A DNA stretch of 64,000 nucleotides, taken from NCBI GenBank assembly GCA_902570425.1, contig CACFYB010000001.1, positions 62,001-126,000 of the forward strand, read 5' to 3'. A program made the position numbers and the translations under genes. This stretch comes from an uncultured Pelagibacteraceae bacterium (GTDB lineage Bacteria; Pseudomonadota; Alphaproteobacteria; Pelagibacterales; Pelagibacteraceae). The notes under the pieces were generated by a model that saw nothing but the letters and a program-made list of their open reading frames with translations, did not search any database and was not told the DNA's origin. Below, piece after piece: positions 43,327 through 52,950 of this stretch (positions within the stretch are counted from its first letter, which is position 1; each line of letters begins with the position of its first letter).

Positions 43327-44334
43327 ATGAATATTGCAATTGTAGGAGCAACAGGAAATGTTGGAAGAAAAACTTTAGAAGTTCTTGAAAAAAAGGAGCT
43401 ATCTATTGATAATCTGTATTTAGTTGCCTCGTCCAAGAGTGCTGGTAAAAAGATTAGTTTTAAGGATAAAGAATATGAGGTTTTTGATTTGGAAAATTTT
43501 GATTTTTCTAAAGTAAAAATAGCTTTTTTTGCAGCTGGTGGAAAAATCTCAGAAAAATTTGCAGAGAAAGCTGCAAAGCATTGTCTAGTGATTGATAATT
43601 CAAGCTTTTATAGAATGGATCCAGATGTTCCTTTAATTGTTCCACAAGTTAACCCAAATCATTTAGATCAAATAAAAAAAAATATTATAGCTAATCCAAA
43701 TTGTTCAACAGCACAATTAGTGATTGCTTTAAAACCTTTGCACGATCTTTTTGTAATTAAAAGAATAGTAGTTTCCACATATCAATCAGTATCAGGAGGT
43801 GGTAAAGCACCCATGGATGAATTGATCGAACAAACTAAATTAGTTTTAGATGGTAAAGATGTAAAATCTAAAAATTTTACAAAACAGATAGCTTTTAATG
43901 CTATTCCGCATATAGATGTATTTTCAGATGATGGTTATACAAAAGAAGAATTAAAAATGACTAATGAAACAAAAAAAATTTTAGATAGTAAAATTGACCT
44001 AACAGCAACATGCGTAAGGCTACCTATTTCTGTTTCACATTCAGAGTCGGTAAATTTACAATTTGAAAAACCATTTTCTCTTGAAAAAGTTAGAGAAGCG
44101 CTAAATAATTTTGATGGTTGTAAAGTAATTGATGAAAGAGCTGATGGCGGATATTCAACTCCATTAGAAGCAGAAGGTAAAGATGAGACATTTATATCAA
44201 GAATTCGGGAGGACAAGACAATTGAGAATGGATTAAATTTGTGGATTGTTTCTGATAATCTTTTAAGAGGCGCAGCTTTGAACGCTGTAGAAATTGCTGA
44301 AACATTAATTAAAAATAATTTTTATGGAAAATAA
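43327..44334 (+). CDS. asd: aspartate-semialdehyde dehydrogenase
   Basis: 335 aa. NADP site GATGNVGRKTLEVL (about 7-20), active-site Cys in ANPNCSTAQL (about 128-136), and the substrate Arg/His region RLPISVSHSESV. It makes aspartate semialdehyde for the lysine/DAP, threonine and methionine branches. The end overlaps sdhC by 11 nt, an unusual link between amino-acid and TCA genes but conserved-looking in this compact genome. Confidence 0.96.
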   Translation: MNIAIVGATGNVGRKTLEVLEKKELSIDNLYLVASSKSAGKKISFKDKEYEVFDLENFDFSKVKIAFFAAGGKISEKFAEKAAKHCLVIDNSSFYRMDPDVPLIVPQVNPNHLDQIKKNIIANPNCSTAQLVIALKPLHDLFVIKRIVVSTYQSVSGGGKAPMDELIEQTKLVLDGKDVKSKNFTKQIAFNAIPHIDVFSDDGYTKEELKMTNETKKILDSKIDLTATCVRLPISVSHSESVNLQFEKPFSLEKVREALNNFDGCKVIDERADGGYSTPLEAEGKDETFISRIREDKTIENGLNLWIVSDNLLRGAALNAVEIAETLIKNNFYGK

Positions 44335-44707
44335 AGCACCGTTATCTCCACATATTCAAATTTACAAATGGCACATTTCATCGTTAGTATCTATATCTCA
44401 TAGAATTACAGGAATTATAAATATAATTGCAATTACATTTATTTGCTTATTAGCTTCACTACTTGTTTTTGGTGAAAGCAATTATGAAATCATAAATTTA
44501 TTTTTAAGTTCATTAATTGGTAAATTTTTAATTTTAGGACTCACATGGTCTTTTTCTTTTCAAATTTTAAGTGAGATAAGACATTTGATCATGGATTTAG
44601 GCTATGGTTTTGAACTTAGAACGACAAAGATAACTGGATTGATTGTAATATTTGGATCGATAATTTTAACAGTAGCTTTTTATTTAATTGGAAAAAATTT
44701 TTTTTAA
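44324..44707 (+). CDS. sdhC: succinate dehydrogenase cytochrome b556 subunit
   Basis: 127 aa with three TM helices. The SdhC signatures APLSPHIQIYKWHISSLVSISHRITG (Ser/Arg of the quinone site, about 4-29) and the heme-ligand region EIRHLIMDLGYGF (His about 84) are visible. Membrane anchor of complex II. Overlaps asd by 11 nt. Confidence 0.94.
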   Translation: MENKAPLSPHIQIYKWHISSLVSISHRITGIINIIAITFICLLASLLVFGESNYEIINLFLSSLIGKFLILGLTWSFSFQILSEIRHLIMDLGYGFELRTTKITGLIVIFGSIILTVAFYLIGKNFF

Positions 44708-44708
44708 G

Positions 44709-45032
44709 ATGATAAATGCAACTAAAAAATGGATTTTTCTTAAAATTAGTGGGGCAACATTAGTTCCGTTGATGATATGGTTTATTTTAAATTTTATTAC
44801 AATTTATGATCAAGCCTACTTTGTGGTTATAAATTTTTTTACAAGCCCATTATCAAAGTTTTTATTTAGTTTATTCATTATAAATGCTTATTTTTTTTCA
44901 GCACTGAGTATTAGCGAGGTTTTTGAGGATTATATTAAAAATAATCAAATCAAAAATGTCGCAAACAGACTTTTGTATACATCGGCAGTGGTAATTCCAC
45001 TAATTACAATTATATTAATATCAAAGTTATGA
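44709..45032 (+). CDS. sdhD: succinate dehydrogenase membrane anchor subunit
   Basis: 107 aa from ATG 44709, 1 nt after the sdhC stop; the track's 44688 start would sit inside sdhC. Three hydrophobic helices ([50 protein letters not shown]). SdhD is poorly conserved. The heme-ligand His of typical SdhD (HxxxGxxxIxxDY) is not obvious here: the equivalent region reads [17 protein letters not shown], keeping E/D-Y but with no His. Assigned mainly by position. Confidence 0.85.
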   Translation: MINATKKWIFLKISGATLVPLMIWFILNFITIYDQAYFVVINFFTSPLSKFLFSLFIINAYFFSALSISEVFEDYIKNNQIKNVANRLLYTSAVVIPLITIILISKL

Positions 45033-46804
45033 ATTCTTATAAAATTATAGATCATGAATATGACGTGGTAGTTTTAGGCGCTGGCGGTTCAGGTTTAAGA
45101 GCTGCGGTTGGATTGAGCGAGGCAGGACTAAAGACAGCATGTATTTCAAAAGTTTTTCCTACCAGAAGTCATACTTCTGCTGCGCAAGGTGGTATCTCAG
45201 CTGCCCTTGGTAACATGGGTGAGGATGATTGGCGTTGGCACATGTATGATACAGTCAAAGGTGCAGATTGGTTAGGAGATCAAGATAGTATTGAATATCT
45301 TTGTAAAGAAGCACCTAAAGCAGTTATAGAACTAGAAAAATATGGTGTACCTTTTAGCAGAACAGATGATGGAAAAATTTATCAAAGGCCATTTGGTGGC
45401 ATGACTAAAAATTATGGAAATGAGATTGTGCAAAGAACTTGTGCTGCTGCTGATAGAACTGGTCATGCGATTTTACATACTTTGTATGGACAAGCACTGA
45501 AGCATAAAACAGAATTTTTTATTGAATATTTTGCGTTGGATTTATTAATGAAAGATGGGGCCTGCAAGGGATTAATTGCTTGGAATTTAAATGATGGAAC
45601 TATTCATAGGTTTAGAGCTCATAGTGTAATTATAGCAACAGGTGGATATGGTAAAGTTTATTATTCAGCAACATCTGCTCATACTTGTACTGGAGACGGG
45701 AATGCAATGGTTCTAAGAGCAGGATTGCCTTTACAAGATATGGAGTTTGTTCAATTTCATCCAACAGGAATTTACGGACATGGGACATTAATAACGGAAG
45801 GTGCAAGAGGTGAAGGAGGATATTTAACAAACTCTAAAGGTGAAAGGTTTATGGAAAGGTATGCACCAAAGGCTAAAGACTTAGCATCAAGAGACGTAGT
45901 AAGTAGATCGATGTCTATTGAAATTAATGAAGGAAGAGGTGTTGGAAAAGATCAAGATCACGTTCACTTAAATTTAAGTCATTTAGATAAAGATATAATT
46001 GAGAGTAGATTACCAGGCATAACTGATGCTGCAAGATTATTTGCAAATGTAGATGTTACTAAAGAACCAATTCCAGTCGTGCCAACTGTTCATTATAATA
46101 TGGGTGGTATTCCAACAAACTATAAAGCAGAAGTGTTGACTGTAAATGGCTCAGAAAAAACTGTACCAGGATTAATGGCAATTGGAGAAGCAGCGTGCGT
46201 TTCAGTTCATGGTGCAAATAGACTTGGTTCAAATTCATTGATTGATCTAGTTGTCTTTGGAAGAGCAGCAGCCAAAAGAGCTGCAGAACTTATTAAACCA
46301 GGAACACCACATGAAGAAATAAGTGAGACAGAAACTCAAAAATGTTTAGATCGTTTCGATAAAATTAGAAATTCCAATGGTGACACGGGAACTGCTGACC
46401 TAAGACTATCTATGCAAAAAACGATGCAATCTAAATGTGCAGTTTTTAGAACTGAAAAATTACTTAAAGAAGGGGTGGATGAGATCAGAAAAACATATGA
46501 CGGTTTAAATAATTTATCTGTAAAAGATAAATCATTAATATTTAATACTGATTTAGTAGAGACTTTAGAATTTGACAATTTAATTAGACAAGCAGTTGTT
46601 ACTGTTGACTCTGCTTATAATAGAAAAGAAAGTCGAGGAGCACATGCAAGAGAGGATTTTCCTAAGAGAGATGATGAAAAATTTATGCAACATACACTTG
46701 CTTGGTATGATGGCCAAAATACAAAAATAAGCTATAGAGAGGTTCATAAATCTACTTTAACTAACGAAGTTCAATATTTTCCACCACAGGAAAGAGTTTA
46801 TTAA
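45029..46804 (+). CDS. sdhA: succinate dehydrogenase flavoprotein subunit
   Basis: 591 aa. FAD Rossmann motif [16 protein letters not shown] (about 14-29), the covalent-FAD His in [18 protein letters not shown], active-site segments [22 protein letters not shown] and [14 protein letters not shown] (catalytic His/Arg), and [19 protein letters not shown]. It oxidises succinate to fumarate. Start overlaps sdhD by 4 nt, end overlaps sdhB by 1 nt. Confidence 0.98.
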   Translation: MNSYKIIDHEYDVVVLGAGGSGLRAAVGLSEAGLKTACISKVFPTRSHTSAAQGGISAALGNMGEDDWRWHMYDTVKGADWLGDQDSIEYLCKEAPKAVIELEKYGVPFSRTDDGKIYQRPFGGMTKNYGNEIVQRTCAAADRTGHAILHTLYGQALKHKTEFFIEYFALDLLMKDGACKGLIAWNLNDGTIHRFRAHSVIIATGGYGKVYYSATSAHTCTGDGNAMVLRAGLPLQDMEFVQFHPTGIYGHGTLITEGARGEGGYLTNSKGERFMERYAPKAKDLASRDVVSRSMSIEINEGRGVGKDQDHVHLNLSHLDKDIIESRLPGITDAARLFANVDVTKEPIPVVPTVHYNMGGIPTNYKAEVLTVNGSEKTVPGLMAIGEAACVSVHGANRLGSNSLIDLVVFGRAAAKRAAELIKPGTPHEEISETETQKCLDRFDKIRNSNGDTGTADLRLSMQKTMQSKCAVFRTEKLLKEGVDEIRKTYDGLNNLSVKDKSLIFNTDLVETLEFDNLIRQAVVTVDSAYNRKESRGAHAREDFPKRDDEKFMQHTLAWYDGQNTKISYREVHKSTLTNEVQYFPPQERVY

Positions 46805-47583
46805 TGGCTCAAATTAATTTACCTGAAAATTCTAAATTAAAAAAAGGTAAATATTTTAAAGACCTGACTGGTTCAAAAAATTTAAAAAAAATAAATGTAT
46901 ACAGATGGGATCCATCTTCTGGAGAAAATCCTAGAATAGATACATATGAAGTCGATATGGACAATTGTCCTTCTAAAGTTTTAGATATTTTAAATAAAAT
47001 TAAAAATGAAATAGATCCAACGTTAGCTTACAGAAGGTCTTGTGCTCATGGCGTTTGTGGTTCATGTGCAATGAATATAGATGGAAAAAATGGTTTAGCT
47101 TGCACAACGCCGCATGCTGAAATTAATGGAGATATTGATATTTATCCACTACCACATCTAAAAGTTAAAAAAGATCTAATTGGTGACTTAGATGGTCTAT
47201 ATAAGCAATATCAATCAATAGAACCTTGGTTAAAATCTAATTCTAAGTCAGAAACTAAAGAAATTATTCAATCAAAAGAGGATAGAGCAAAGTTAGATGG
47301 TGCTTATGAATGTATTATGTGTGCATGTTGTTCAACTTCATGTCCTAGTTATTGGTGGAATGGTGATAAATATTTAGGTCCAGCAGTCTTATTACAAGCA
47401 TATAGATGGATTGTAGATAGTAGAGATGAGGAAAGAGAAGCTAGATTAAAAAAAGTTGCTGACGAGCTTAAGTTGTATCGTTGTCACACGATTCTTAATT
47501 GTACAAGCGCATGTCCTAAAGGATTAAATCCAGCAAAAGCTATAGCTGAAATAAAAAAAATGTTAGCAACATCTAGTCTTTAA
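46804..47583 (+). CDS. sdhB: succinate dehydrogenase iron-sulfur subunit
   Basis: 259 aa carrying all three clusters: 2Fe-2S in [16 protein letters not shown] with a later Cys in GLACTT, 4Fe-4S in [16 protein letters not shown], and 3Fe-4S in [17 protein letters not shown]. It relays electrons from SdhA to quinone. Its end overlaps the convergent iclR gene by 11 nt. Confidence 0.97.
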   Translation: MAQINLPENSKLKKGKYFKDLTGSKNLKKINVYRWDPSSGENPRIDTYEVDMDNCPSKVLDILNKIKNEIDPTLAYRRSCAHGVCGSCAMNIDGKNGLACTTPHAEINGDIDIYPLPHLKVKKDLIGDLDGLYKQYQSIEPWLKSNSKSETKEIIQSKEDRAKLDGAYECIMCACCSTSCPSYWWNGDKYLGPAVLLQAYRWIVDSRDEEREARLKKVADELKLYRCHTILNCTSACPKGLNPAKAIAEIKKMLATSSL

Positions 47584-48334
47584 GAAGAACTTTTTTTAAA
47601 TTTGTTGCTGCAACTTGCATAGAAGGTAAGATTTTTTTTAGATCTTCAATATTTTTTCTACTTTTTGCTGTGTGAGTAGATAAACAAAAACATAACTCAT
47701 TTTTTTTATTAAAAATTGGAACTGAAACACCAACCATTCCATTAAACCATTCTTCATCATCAAAAGCATATTTTTGAGAATTTATTTTTTTTAATTCCTT
47801 TTTGAATTGACTGATTTCAATAATAGTATTTTTAGCAGTTTTGGGTGTTTTTATATTTTTAAAAATATCAGTTGCATCTTGTTCTTCTAAAAATGACAGA
47901 TATAACTTACCTGAAGCAGAGGCATGTAAAGGAAGATGATCTCCAGCCTCTAAATTTAATTGCATTGGCCAATGAAATTCAATTCTATCAAAGTAAACAA
48001 GTTTTGTACCAACAGGTACTGATAAACTTACTGTTTCTTGAATATCATTGGTAAGTTTTCTTAAATGAGATCTTCTTAAAGTAAAATTTGGTTCATAAGG
48101 CAGGCTGTTTAAAATTATATTTCTAATTTTTGGGCCGGGAATATATTTTTTTGCTCCAGCAGGAACTATATATTTTTCCTCACACAAGGTATCAATATGT
48201 CTATAGATAGTTGCTAAAGGAATATCTAATTTATGTGCAATTTTTTTTGCAGTAAAATTATCAGGGTCGATTAAAATTTCTTCTAGAATATTAAGTATTC
48301 TTTTCGGAGATGTTCTTGTATTTGTTTCTCTCAT
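47573..48334 (-). CDS. IclR family transcriptional regulator
   Basis: 253 aa. An N-terminal winged HTH ([11 protein letters not shown] ... [29 protein letters not shown], about 11-57) and a C-terminal IclR effector domain (about 80-250) with [16 protein letters not shown] and [20 protein letters not shown]. IclR regulators usually respond to small organic acids and control adjacent catabolic genes. It lies 20 bp downstream of mmsA on the same strand; that gap is filled by a 15-nt palindrome. The likely targets are mmsA, the iron ADH and the TRAP genes. Confidence 0.92.
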   Translation of the reverse strand: MRETNTRTSPKRILNILEEILIDPDNFTAKKIAHKLDIPLATIYRHIDTLCEEKYIVPAGAKKYIPGPKIRNIILNSLPYEPNFTLRRSHLRKLTNDIQETVSLSVPVGTKLVYFDRIEFHWPMQLNLEAGDHLPLHASASGKLYLSFLEEQDATDIFKNIKTPKTAKNTIIEISQFKKELKKINSQKYAFDDEEWFNGMVGVSVPIFNKKNELCFCLSTHTAKSRKNIEDLKKILPSMQVAATNLKKVLLKD

Positions 48335-48339
48335 TTAAC

Positions 48340-48354
48340 TTAACTTTAAGTTAA
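48340..48354. promoter_or_regulatory. palindrome between mmsA and iclR, candidate IclR operator
   Basis: TTAACTT-T-AAGTTAA, perfect 7-bp arms around one base, occupying almost the whole mmsA-iclR gap and just upstream of the iclR start. A similar sequence lies in the mmsA/adh divergent promoter (49926-49939). Length and symmetry fit an IclR dimer site; binding is untested and the element is AT-rich. Confidence 0.4.
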
Positions 48355-49848
48355 TTAAGATAAAACTGGAATTGTAAATTCTGGCCCAGCGTTATCTTCT
48401 ACCCAAGTAACAGTGGCTGTTTTTAATTTAGTGTAAAATCGCACACCTTCTGGACCGTGCATTGAATGGTCTCCAAACAATGAGCGTTTCCATCCACCAA
48501 AACTATGATAAGCAACTGGAACTGGAATTGGAACATTAACCCCGATCATTCCAATTTTTGCGTTTTCAGTAAAATGTTTTGCAATGTTTCCACTTTTTGT
48601 AAAAACAGCAGCACCATTTCCTAATTCATGATCATTAACTAGTTTTAAAGCATCTTCATAGGTTTCAGTTGTCATCATGCTTAAAACCGGACCAAAAATT
48701 TCTTCTTTATAAATTTTCATATCTGGTTTTACATCATCAAAAATTGTAGGACCTACAAAGTACCCATTCTCATAACCTTGCTTTTTAAAACTTCTTCCAT
48801 CAGCTAATAGCTTAGCACCTTCCTTTTCACCAGTATCGATATAACCTAAAACTTTTTCAAAATGTGCCTTATTGTTTAAAGGACCAAAATCACTTTTTTC
48901 ATCAGTATAAGGACCAACATTCAATTTAGAAGCTTCCTTTAAAAGTTTTGCTTTAATCTTTTCATTAGTTTGTTTTCCAACACAAACTGCGACTGATATT
49001 GCCATACATCTTTCTCCTGCAGATCCAAAAGCAGATCCAATTAGAGCATCAGTTGTTTTATCGACGTCTGCATCTGGCATTATAACCATATGGTTTTTTG
49101 CACCACCTAAAGCTTGGACTCTTTTATTATTTTTTGTTCCTGTATGATAAACATATTCAGCAATTGGTGTTGATCCAACAAAACTTATTGCTTGAACTGT
49201 TTTATTTTCTAATAAAGTATCTACTGCCTCTTTATCTCCGTTTACACAATTTAAAACACCAGGAGGCAAACCCGCTTCGATTGCTAATTCTGCCAATTTC
49301 ATTGGACAACTTGGGTCTTTCTCAGAAGGTTTTAATACGAAAGAGTTTCCACATGCAATAGCGACAGGAAACATCCACATTGGAACCATCGCAGGAAAAT
49401 TAAAAGGCGTTATTCCCGCACAAACTCCTAACGGTTGTCTTAAAGTATGTGAGTCTACATTAGTGCCAACATTTGAGGAGTGATCGCCTTTAAGAGAGTC
49501 AGTTATCCCAGTTGCATATTCAACTACTTCAATACCTCTTTGTACTGACCCTTTTGCATCCGCAATAGTTTTACCATGTTGTTCTGATACCATTACCGCA
49601 AGATCATTCATATTTTTTATTAAAAGATCTTTAAATTTTGCTAAAACTCTTGCTCTGTTTATTGGTGTCGTTTTGGACCATTTTTGGAAAGCTTTTGACG
49701 AACTTTCTATAGCCATCTCAACAGTAGATTTACTCGCTAACTCAACTTCTGCTATTTGTTCTCCTATTGCAGGATTAAATATTGGACCTATTCTTGATTT
49801 GCTACTACTATAAATCTTTCCATCTATAAAGTGACTAATTTTTTTCAT
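48355..49848 (-). CDS. mmsA: CoA-acylating methylmalonate-semialdehyde dehydrogenase (MmsA/DddC-like)
   Basis: A 497-aa aldehyde dehydrogenase of the CoA-acylating type. MmsA hallmarks: INFPAMVPMWMFPVAIACGN, LGGAKNHMVIMPDADVD, catalytic Cys in GSAGERCMAISVAV and the C-terminal GPEGVRFYTKLKTATVTW. It turns (methyl)malonate semialdehyde into propionyl- or acetyl-CoA. DddC of DMSP-cleaving bacteria is of this type. It is divergent from an iron ADH across 143 bp and followed by an IclR regulator, which suggests a regulated catabolic pair rather than housekeeping valine degradation. Confidence 0.94.
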   Translation of the reverse strand: MKKISHFIDGKIYSSSKSRIGPIFNPAIGEQIAEVELASKSTVEMAIESSSKAFQKWSKTTPINRARVLAKFKDLLIKNMNDLAVMVSEQHGKTIADAKGSVQRGIEVVEYATGITDSLKGDHSSNVGTNVDSHTLRQPLGVCAGITPFNFPAMVPMWMFPVAIACGNSFVLKPSEKDPSCPMKLAELAIEAGLPPGVLNCVNGDKEAVDTLLENKTVQAISFVGSTPIAEYVYHTGTKNNKRVQALGGAKNHMVIMPDADVDKTTDALIGSAFGSAGERCMAISVAVCVGKQTNEKIKAKLLKEASKLNVGPYTDEKSDFGPLNNKAHFEKVLGYIDTGEKEGAKLLADGRSFKKQGYENGYFVGPTIFDDVKPDMKIYKEEIFGPVLSMMTTETYEDALKLVNDHELGNGAAVFTKSGNIAKHFTENAKIGMIGVNVPIPVPVAYHSFGGWKRSLFGDHSMHGPEGVRFYTKLKTATVTWVEDNAGPEFTIPVLS

Positions 49849-49925
49849 TGTTTTTATTTATATTTTAAGTCTATCGCAGCTTTTTTTCTATTGCAAATAG
49901 TATTCCTTAAATGAGAAAAATATTA

Positions 49926-49939
49926 TCAATTAAAGTTGA
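49926..49939. promoter_or_regulatory. imperfect palindrome overlapping the adh -35, candidate IclR site
   Basis: TCAATTAAAGTTGA; its reverse complement agrees with the first 14 bases of the mmsA-iclR palindrome at 11 of 14 positions, including the AACTTTAA core. It overlaps the TTGACT -35 of the adh/TRAP promoter, a position suited to repression. Could be chance in AT-rich DNA. Confidence 0.35.
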
Positions 49940-49965
49940 CTCCTCTTTTTAGGTACGATTAGATT
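49936..49965 (+). promoter_or_regulatory. putative promoter of the adh-TRAP operon
   Basis: TTGACT (49936-49941), an 18-bp spacer and TAGATT (49960-49965). The start would be about 49972, giving a leader of about 20 nt with a run of seven G (49981-49987) as Shine-Dalgarno before TTG 49992. The remainder of the 143-bp divergent gap shows only a short CTATT-GCA-AATAG repeat (49888-49900). Confidence 0.4.
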
Positions 49966-49991
49966 AAACTAATTAAATTTGGGGGGGATGC

Positions 49992-51179
49992 TTGGTTAAA
50001 AGAGATAATGTCCGAATTTGCGTGCCAAGGTATATGCAGATTGGCAAAGGTAGTCTTAATCAACTTCCAGAAATAATAAGTGTTATTGGATCAATCAAAT
50101 CTCTATTAATAGTAACTGATAAGCAAATGGTAAAGTTTGGTTATGTAAAAAAGCTTCAAGAATTACTTACAAAAGAAGGTTTTAAATCTAATGTTTTTGA
50201 TGAAACAATACCAGATCCAACAGACACAGTTGTTCTTAATGGGATAAAAATACTAAATAAAAACAAAAATGATGCTGTTATTGGATTTGGCGGAGGTAGC
50301 CCAATCGATACAGCAAAGGCTATCGCCGTTCTGTCTCAACATAGTAAAAATATTCAGGACTATAAACCACCGGGAACTTTTGATAAGAAAAGCTTACCAA
50401 TTATAGCAATCCCAACTACCGCTGGAACTGGATCAGAAGTTACTCATCATTCAGTTATTATTGATACAAAGAGCAACAATCATGAAAAAATCTCGTGTAG
50501 AGGTGAAGCATTTGTTCCTATAGTTTCAATTGTTGATTACGAATTAACTTTGTCTAAACCAAAAAGGCTAACAATTGATAGTGCAATAGATACTTTAACA
50601 CATGGAATTGAGGCTTATGTAAGTAAGAAAGCAACGCTATTTTCAGATCGTATGGCGTTAGATACAATTAGGCTAGTAACTAAAAATATTTACAAAGTAG
50701 AAAAGAATCCTAAAGATACAGAAGCAAGAGAGGGCCTTATGTTAGCGGCTACACTAGGCGGTCTAGCTTTTTCTAATTCCTCTATATGTTTAGTGCATGG
50801 AATGAGCAGACCCTTAGGTAGTAATTTTAAAGTTCCTCATGGTTTAAGTAACGCAATGTTATTGCCAACCATAACCGAATTTTCAATTGAGCATGCAAAA
50901 AATAGATACGCAGATTGTAGTAGAGCTGGAAATTTTGCCTTGCCAAACGATGATGATGTAACTGCTTGTAATAAATTAATTAAAGGACTCTATAAAATTA
51001 ATAAAGATTTTGAAGTTCCATCAATGGAAAATTTTGGAATAAATCAAAAAAATTTTGAGGCTGAGTTAGAAAATATGGCATCTGATGCTGAAATTTCAGG
51101 TGCCCCAGGTCTCAATCCAAGAGTGCCTTCTGTAAATGAAATGGTTGATCTTTATGGAAAAGCATGGAGAGCATTTTAA
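49992..51179 (+). CDS. iron-containing (group III) alcohol dehydrogenase
   Basis: 395 aa. NAD-binding GFGGGSPIDTAKAIA (near 96-110), metal ligands in DSAIDTLTHGIEAYVS (Asp and His) and HGMSRPLGSNFKVPHG (two His). Starts at TTG 49992 behind the G7 tract; an ATG at 49988 in another frame stops after three codons. DddB, which oxidises 3-hydroxypropionate to malonate semialdehyde in DMSP cleavage, belongs to this family, so pairing with mmsA is suggestive. Other alcohol substrates are possible. TRAP genes follow on the same strand. Confidence 0.92.
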   Translation: MVKRDNVRICVPRYMQIGKGSLNQLPEIISVIGSIKSLLIVTDKQMVKFGYVKKLQELLTKEGFKSNVFDETIPDPTDTVVLNGIKILNKNKNDAVIGFGGGSPIDTAKAIAVLSQHSKNIQDYKPPGTFDKKSLPIIAIPTTAGTGSEVTHHSVIIDTKSNNHEKISCRGEAFVPIVSIVDYELTLSKPKRLTIDSAIDTLTHGIEAYVSKKATLFSDRMALDTIRLVTKNIYKVEKNPKDTEAREGLMLAATLGGLAFSNSSICLVHGMSRPLGSNFKVPHGLSNAMLLPTITEFSIEHAKNRYADCSRAGNFALPNDDDVTACNKLIKGLYKINKDFEVPSMENFGINQKNFEAELENMASDAEISGAPGLNPRVPSVNEMVDLYGKAWRAF

Positions 51180-51236
51180 AATGAGTTGGGAATGTTCTCT
51201 AATTTTAAAACAACTCAAAAAAGGAAAGAGGGGAAA

Positions 51237-52301
51237 ATGAAAAAACTAATAAAAACATCTGTTAGTTTTTTTGCTGTATTTGCTTTAATGATTACTTTTT
51301 CATTACAACAAGTTACTGCAGCAGAAAAAATAAGATGGAAAGTACAATCTACTTTTAATACTGGTTGGCCTGCATTAGGAGATCCTGTTGCTCGTTTATC
51401 AGATACATTAGATAAGGCGACTGATGGTAGAATCAAATTAAAGGTCTATGAACCTGGAAAAATACTTCCACCATTAGAAATTTCACCTTCAATTAGTAAG
51501 GGAGACTTGCCTGCAGCATACAACTACATGGCTTATGACCAAGGAAGAATACCAGCAGCTGTTTTATTTGCAGCGGTGCCATTTGGCATGGAACCATGGG
51601 AGTATGCAGCTTGGTGGTTTGAAGGAGATGGTGCTAAATTAGCAAATGAAATATACAACAAACAAAACATACAAGTTTTGTTATGTAGTACTATTGGACC
51701 TGAAACAGCAGGTTGGTACAGAAACCCTATAACTAGTCTAGCAGACTTAAAAGGTTTAAAAATTCGTTTCTCGGGTTTAGGAGGAATGGTTTTAAATGAA
51801 ATTGGTGCTTCTGCTACATTAATGGCTGGTGGAGAAATTTTTGCAGCTTTAGAAAAAGGAACTTTAGATGCAACTGAATATTCAATGCCTGCTATTGATG
51901 AAGTTTTAGGTTTTCATAAAATTACGAAGTTCAACCTTTTCCCAGGTTGGCATCAAGTATCAACCTCAACTCATTTCATGATCAATTTAGATTTATGGAA
52001 AAAAATGGGTGCAGCTGACCAAGCATTATTTGAAATGGCTTGTACAGCAGCAGCTATGAGAGCAATTACAACTGGTGAATTTTTACAAGGTAAGCAAATT
52101 CAAAGTTTCCCGGGTAAAGGTGTAACAGCTGCTAGATTGCCTGATAGTGTATTGAGAGAACTACAAAAAGTTAGTGCTAGAGTAATGAAAGAAGAATCTG
52201 CTAAAGACGCTGACTTTGCTAAAGTATGGGCTTCTCAACAAGCATTCATGAAAGAGTATGATGTTTGGCAAAAATGGGGATATTTACCTCGAAACTTTTA
52301 G
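51237..52301 (+). CDS. TRAP transporter substrate-binding protein (DctP/TakP-like)
   Basis: 354 aa from ATG 51237, preceded by AAGGAAAGAGGGG; the track's 51186 start adds a non-signal N-terminus. A Sec signal peptide (FFAVFALMITFSLQQVTAA) precedes a DctP fold. SLADLKGLKIRFSGLGGMVLNEIGA holds the carboxylate-binding Arg and AGGEIFAALEKGTLDATEYS matches the TakP-type 2-oxo-acid binders. Ligand unknown; a small carboxylate linked to the adjacent ADH/MmsA pathway is likely. A terminator follows before the permease genes. Confidence 0.92.
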   Translation: MKKLIKTSVSFFAVFALMITFSLQQVTAAEKIRWKVQSTFNTGWPALGDPVARLSDTLDKATDGRIKLKVYEPGKILPPLEISPSISKGDLPAAYNYMAYDQGRIPAAVLFAAVPFGMEPWEYAAWWFEGDGAKLANEIYNKQNIQVLLCSTIGPETAGWYRNPITSLADLKGLKIRFSGLGGMVLNEIGASATLMAGGEIFAALEKGTLDATEYSMPAIDEVLGFHKITKFNLFPGWHQVSTSTHFMINLDLWKKMGAADQALFEMACTAAAMRAITTGEFLQGKQIQSFPGKGVTAARLPDSVLRELQKVSARVMKEESAKDADFAKVWASQQAFMKEYDVWQKWGYLPRNF

Positions 52302-52336
52302 TATTTAATACTAGAAAAGTTGATTATAATAATAGA

Positions 52337-52367
52337 AGCGGCCGGTTTACCGGCTGCTTTTGTTTTT
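52337..52367 (+). terminator. intercistronic rho-independent terminator after the second TRAP binding protein
   Basis: AGCGGCCGG-TTTA-CCGGCTGCT (52337-52358; 9 bp with one G-U) followed by TTTGTTTTT. It sits 36 nt after the binding-protein stop and before the small permease, the same placement as in the first TRAP operon. Confidence 0.85.
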
Positions 52368-52380
52368 AAGGAAAAAAATT

Positions 52381-52950
52381 ATGTCTAAAGATTTTACATC
52401 TGTTGGAAGTTCTCTTGATAAAAAACTTCAGCTTAGACACACATCTTTAACAAAAAAAATTGATGATTTTGTTTTGAAAATTGGTGAAGTTTTTAATTGG
52501 TTATGGGTATTCCTAGTAATAGTTATCATTCTGAATGTAGTTTTGAGATATGTCTTTAAAAATGGAATGATTGAACTGGAGGAACTGCAATGGCACCTTT
52601 ATTGTATTGGTTGGTTAGTTGGTTTGTCTTCAACATATATAGTTGATGCTCATGTAAGAGTAGATGTTTTAAGTGAGAAATTGTCTTATAGAAAAAAATT
52701 ATGGTTTGAATTGTTTGGTATTTTAATTTTATTTTTACCATTTGTAATTCTTGTACTTTATTATGCAGTTCCTTTTTTTGAATTATCATGGACTACAAGC
52801 GAAAGATCAACATCAGCAAACGGTTTACCTGCAAGATGGTTTGTAAAAGGTTTTTTAGTAATTAGTTTTTTCTTGTTATTAATTTCAGGCATTTCAAGAA
52901 TAACAAGAATAATAACTACACTTAGATTTGGATTAGAGAATAAAAAATGA
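52381..52950 (+). CDS. TRAP transporter small permease (DctQ family)
   Basis: 189 aa from ATG 52381, which follows an AAGGAA ribosome-binding site; the track's 52360 start lies inside the terminator T-run and would be unlikely. Four TM helices; DctQ signature IELEELQWHLYCIGWLVGLSSTYIVDAHVRVDVLSEKL. Overlaps the large permease by 4 nt. Confidence 0.9.
   Translation: MSKDFTSVGSSLDKKLQLRHTSLTKKIDDFVLKIGEVFNWLWVFLVIVIILNVVLRYVFKNGMIELEELQWHLYCIGWLVGLSSTYIVDAHVRVDVLSEKLSYRKKLWFELFGILILFLPFVILVLYYAVPFFELSWTTSERSTSANGLPARWFVKGFLVISFFLLLISGISRITRIITTLRFGLENKK

Noticed and set aside
49098-49361. 87-aa plus-strand ORF inside mmsA
   Set aside because: Shadow frame of mmsA with Leu/His-rich composition.
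49888-49900. CTATT-GCA-AATAG inverted repeat in the mmsA/adh gap as an operator
   Set aside because: Arms of only 5 bp in AT-rich DNA; not distinguishable from chance.
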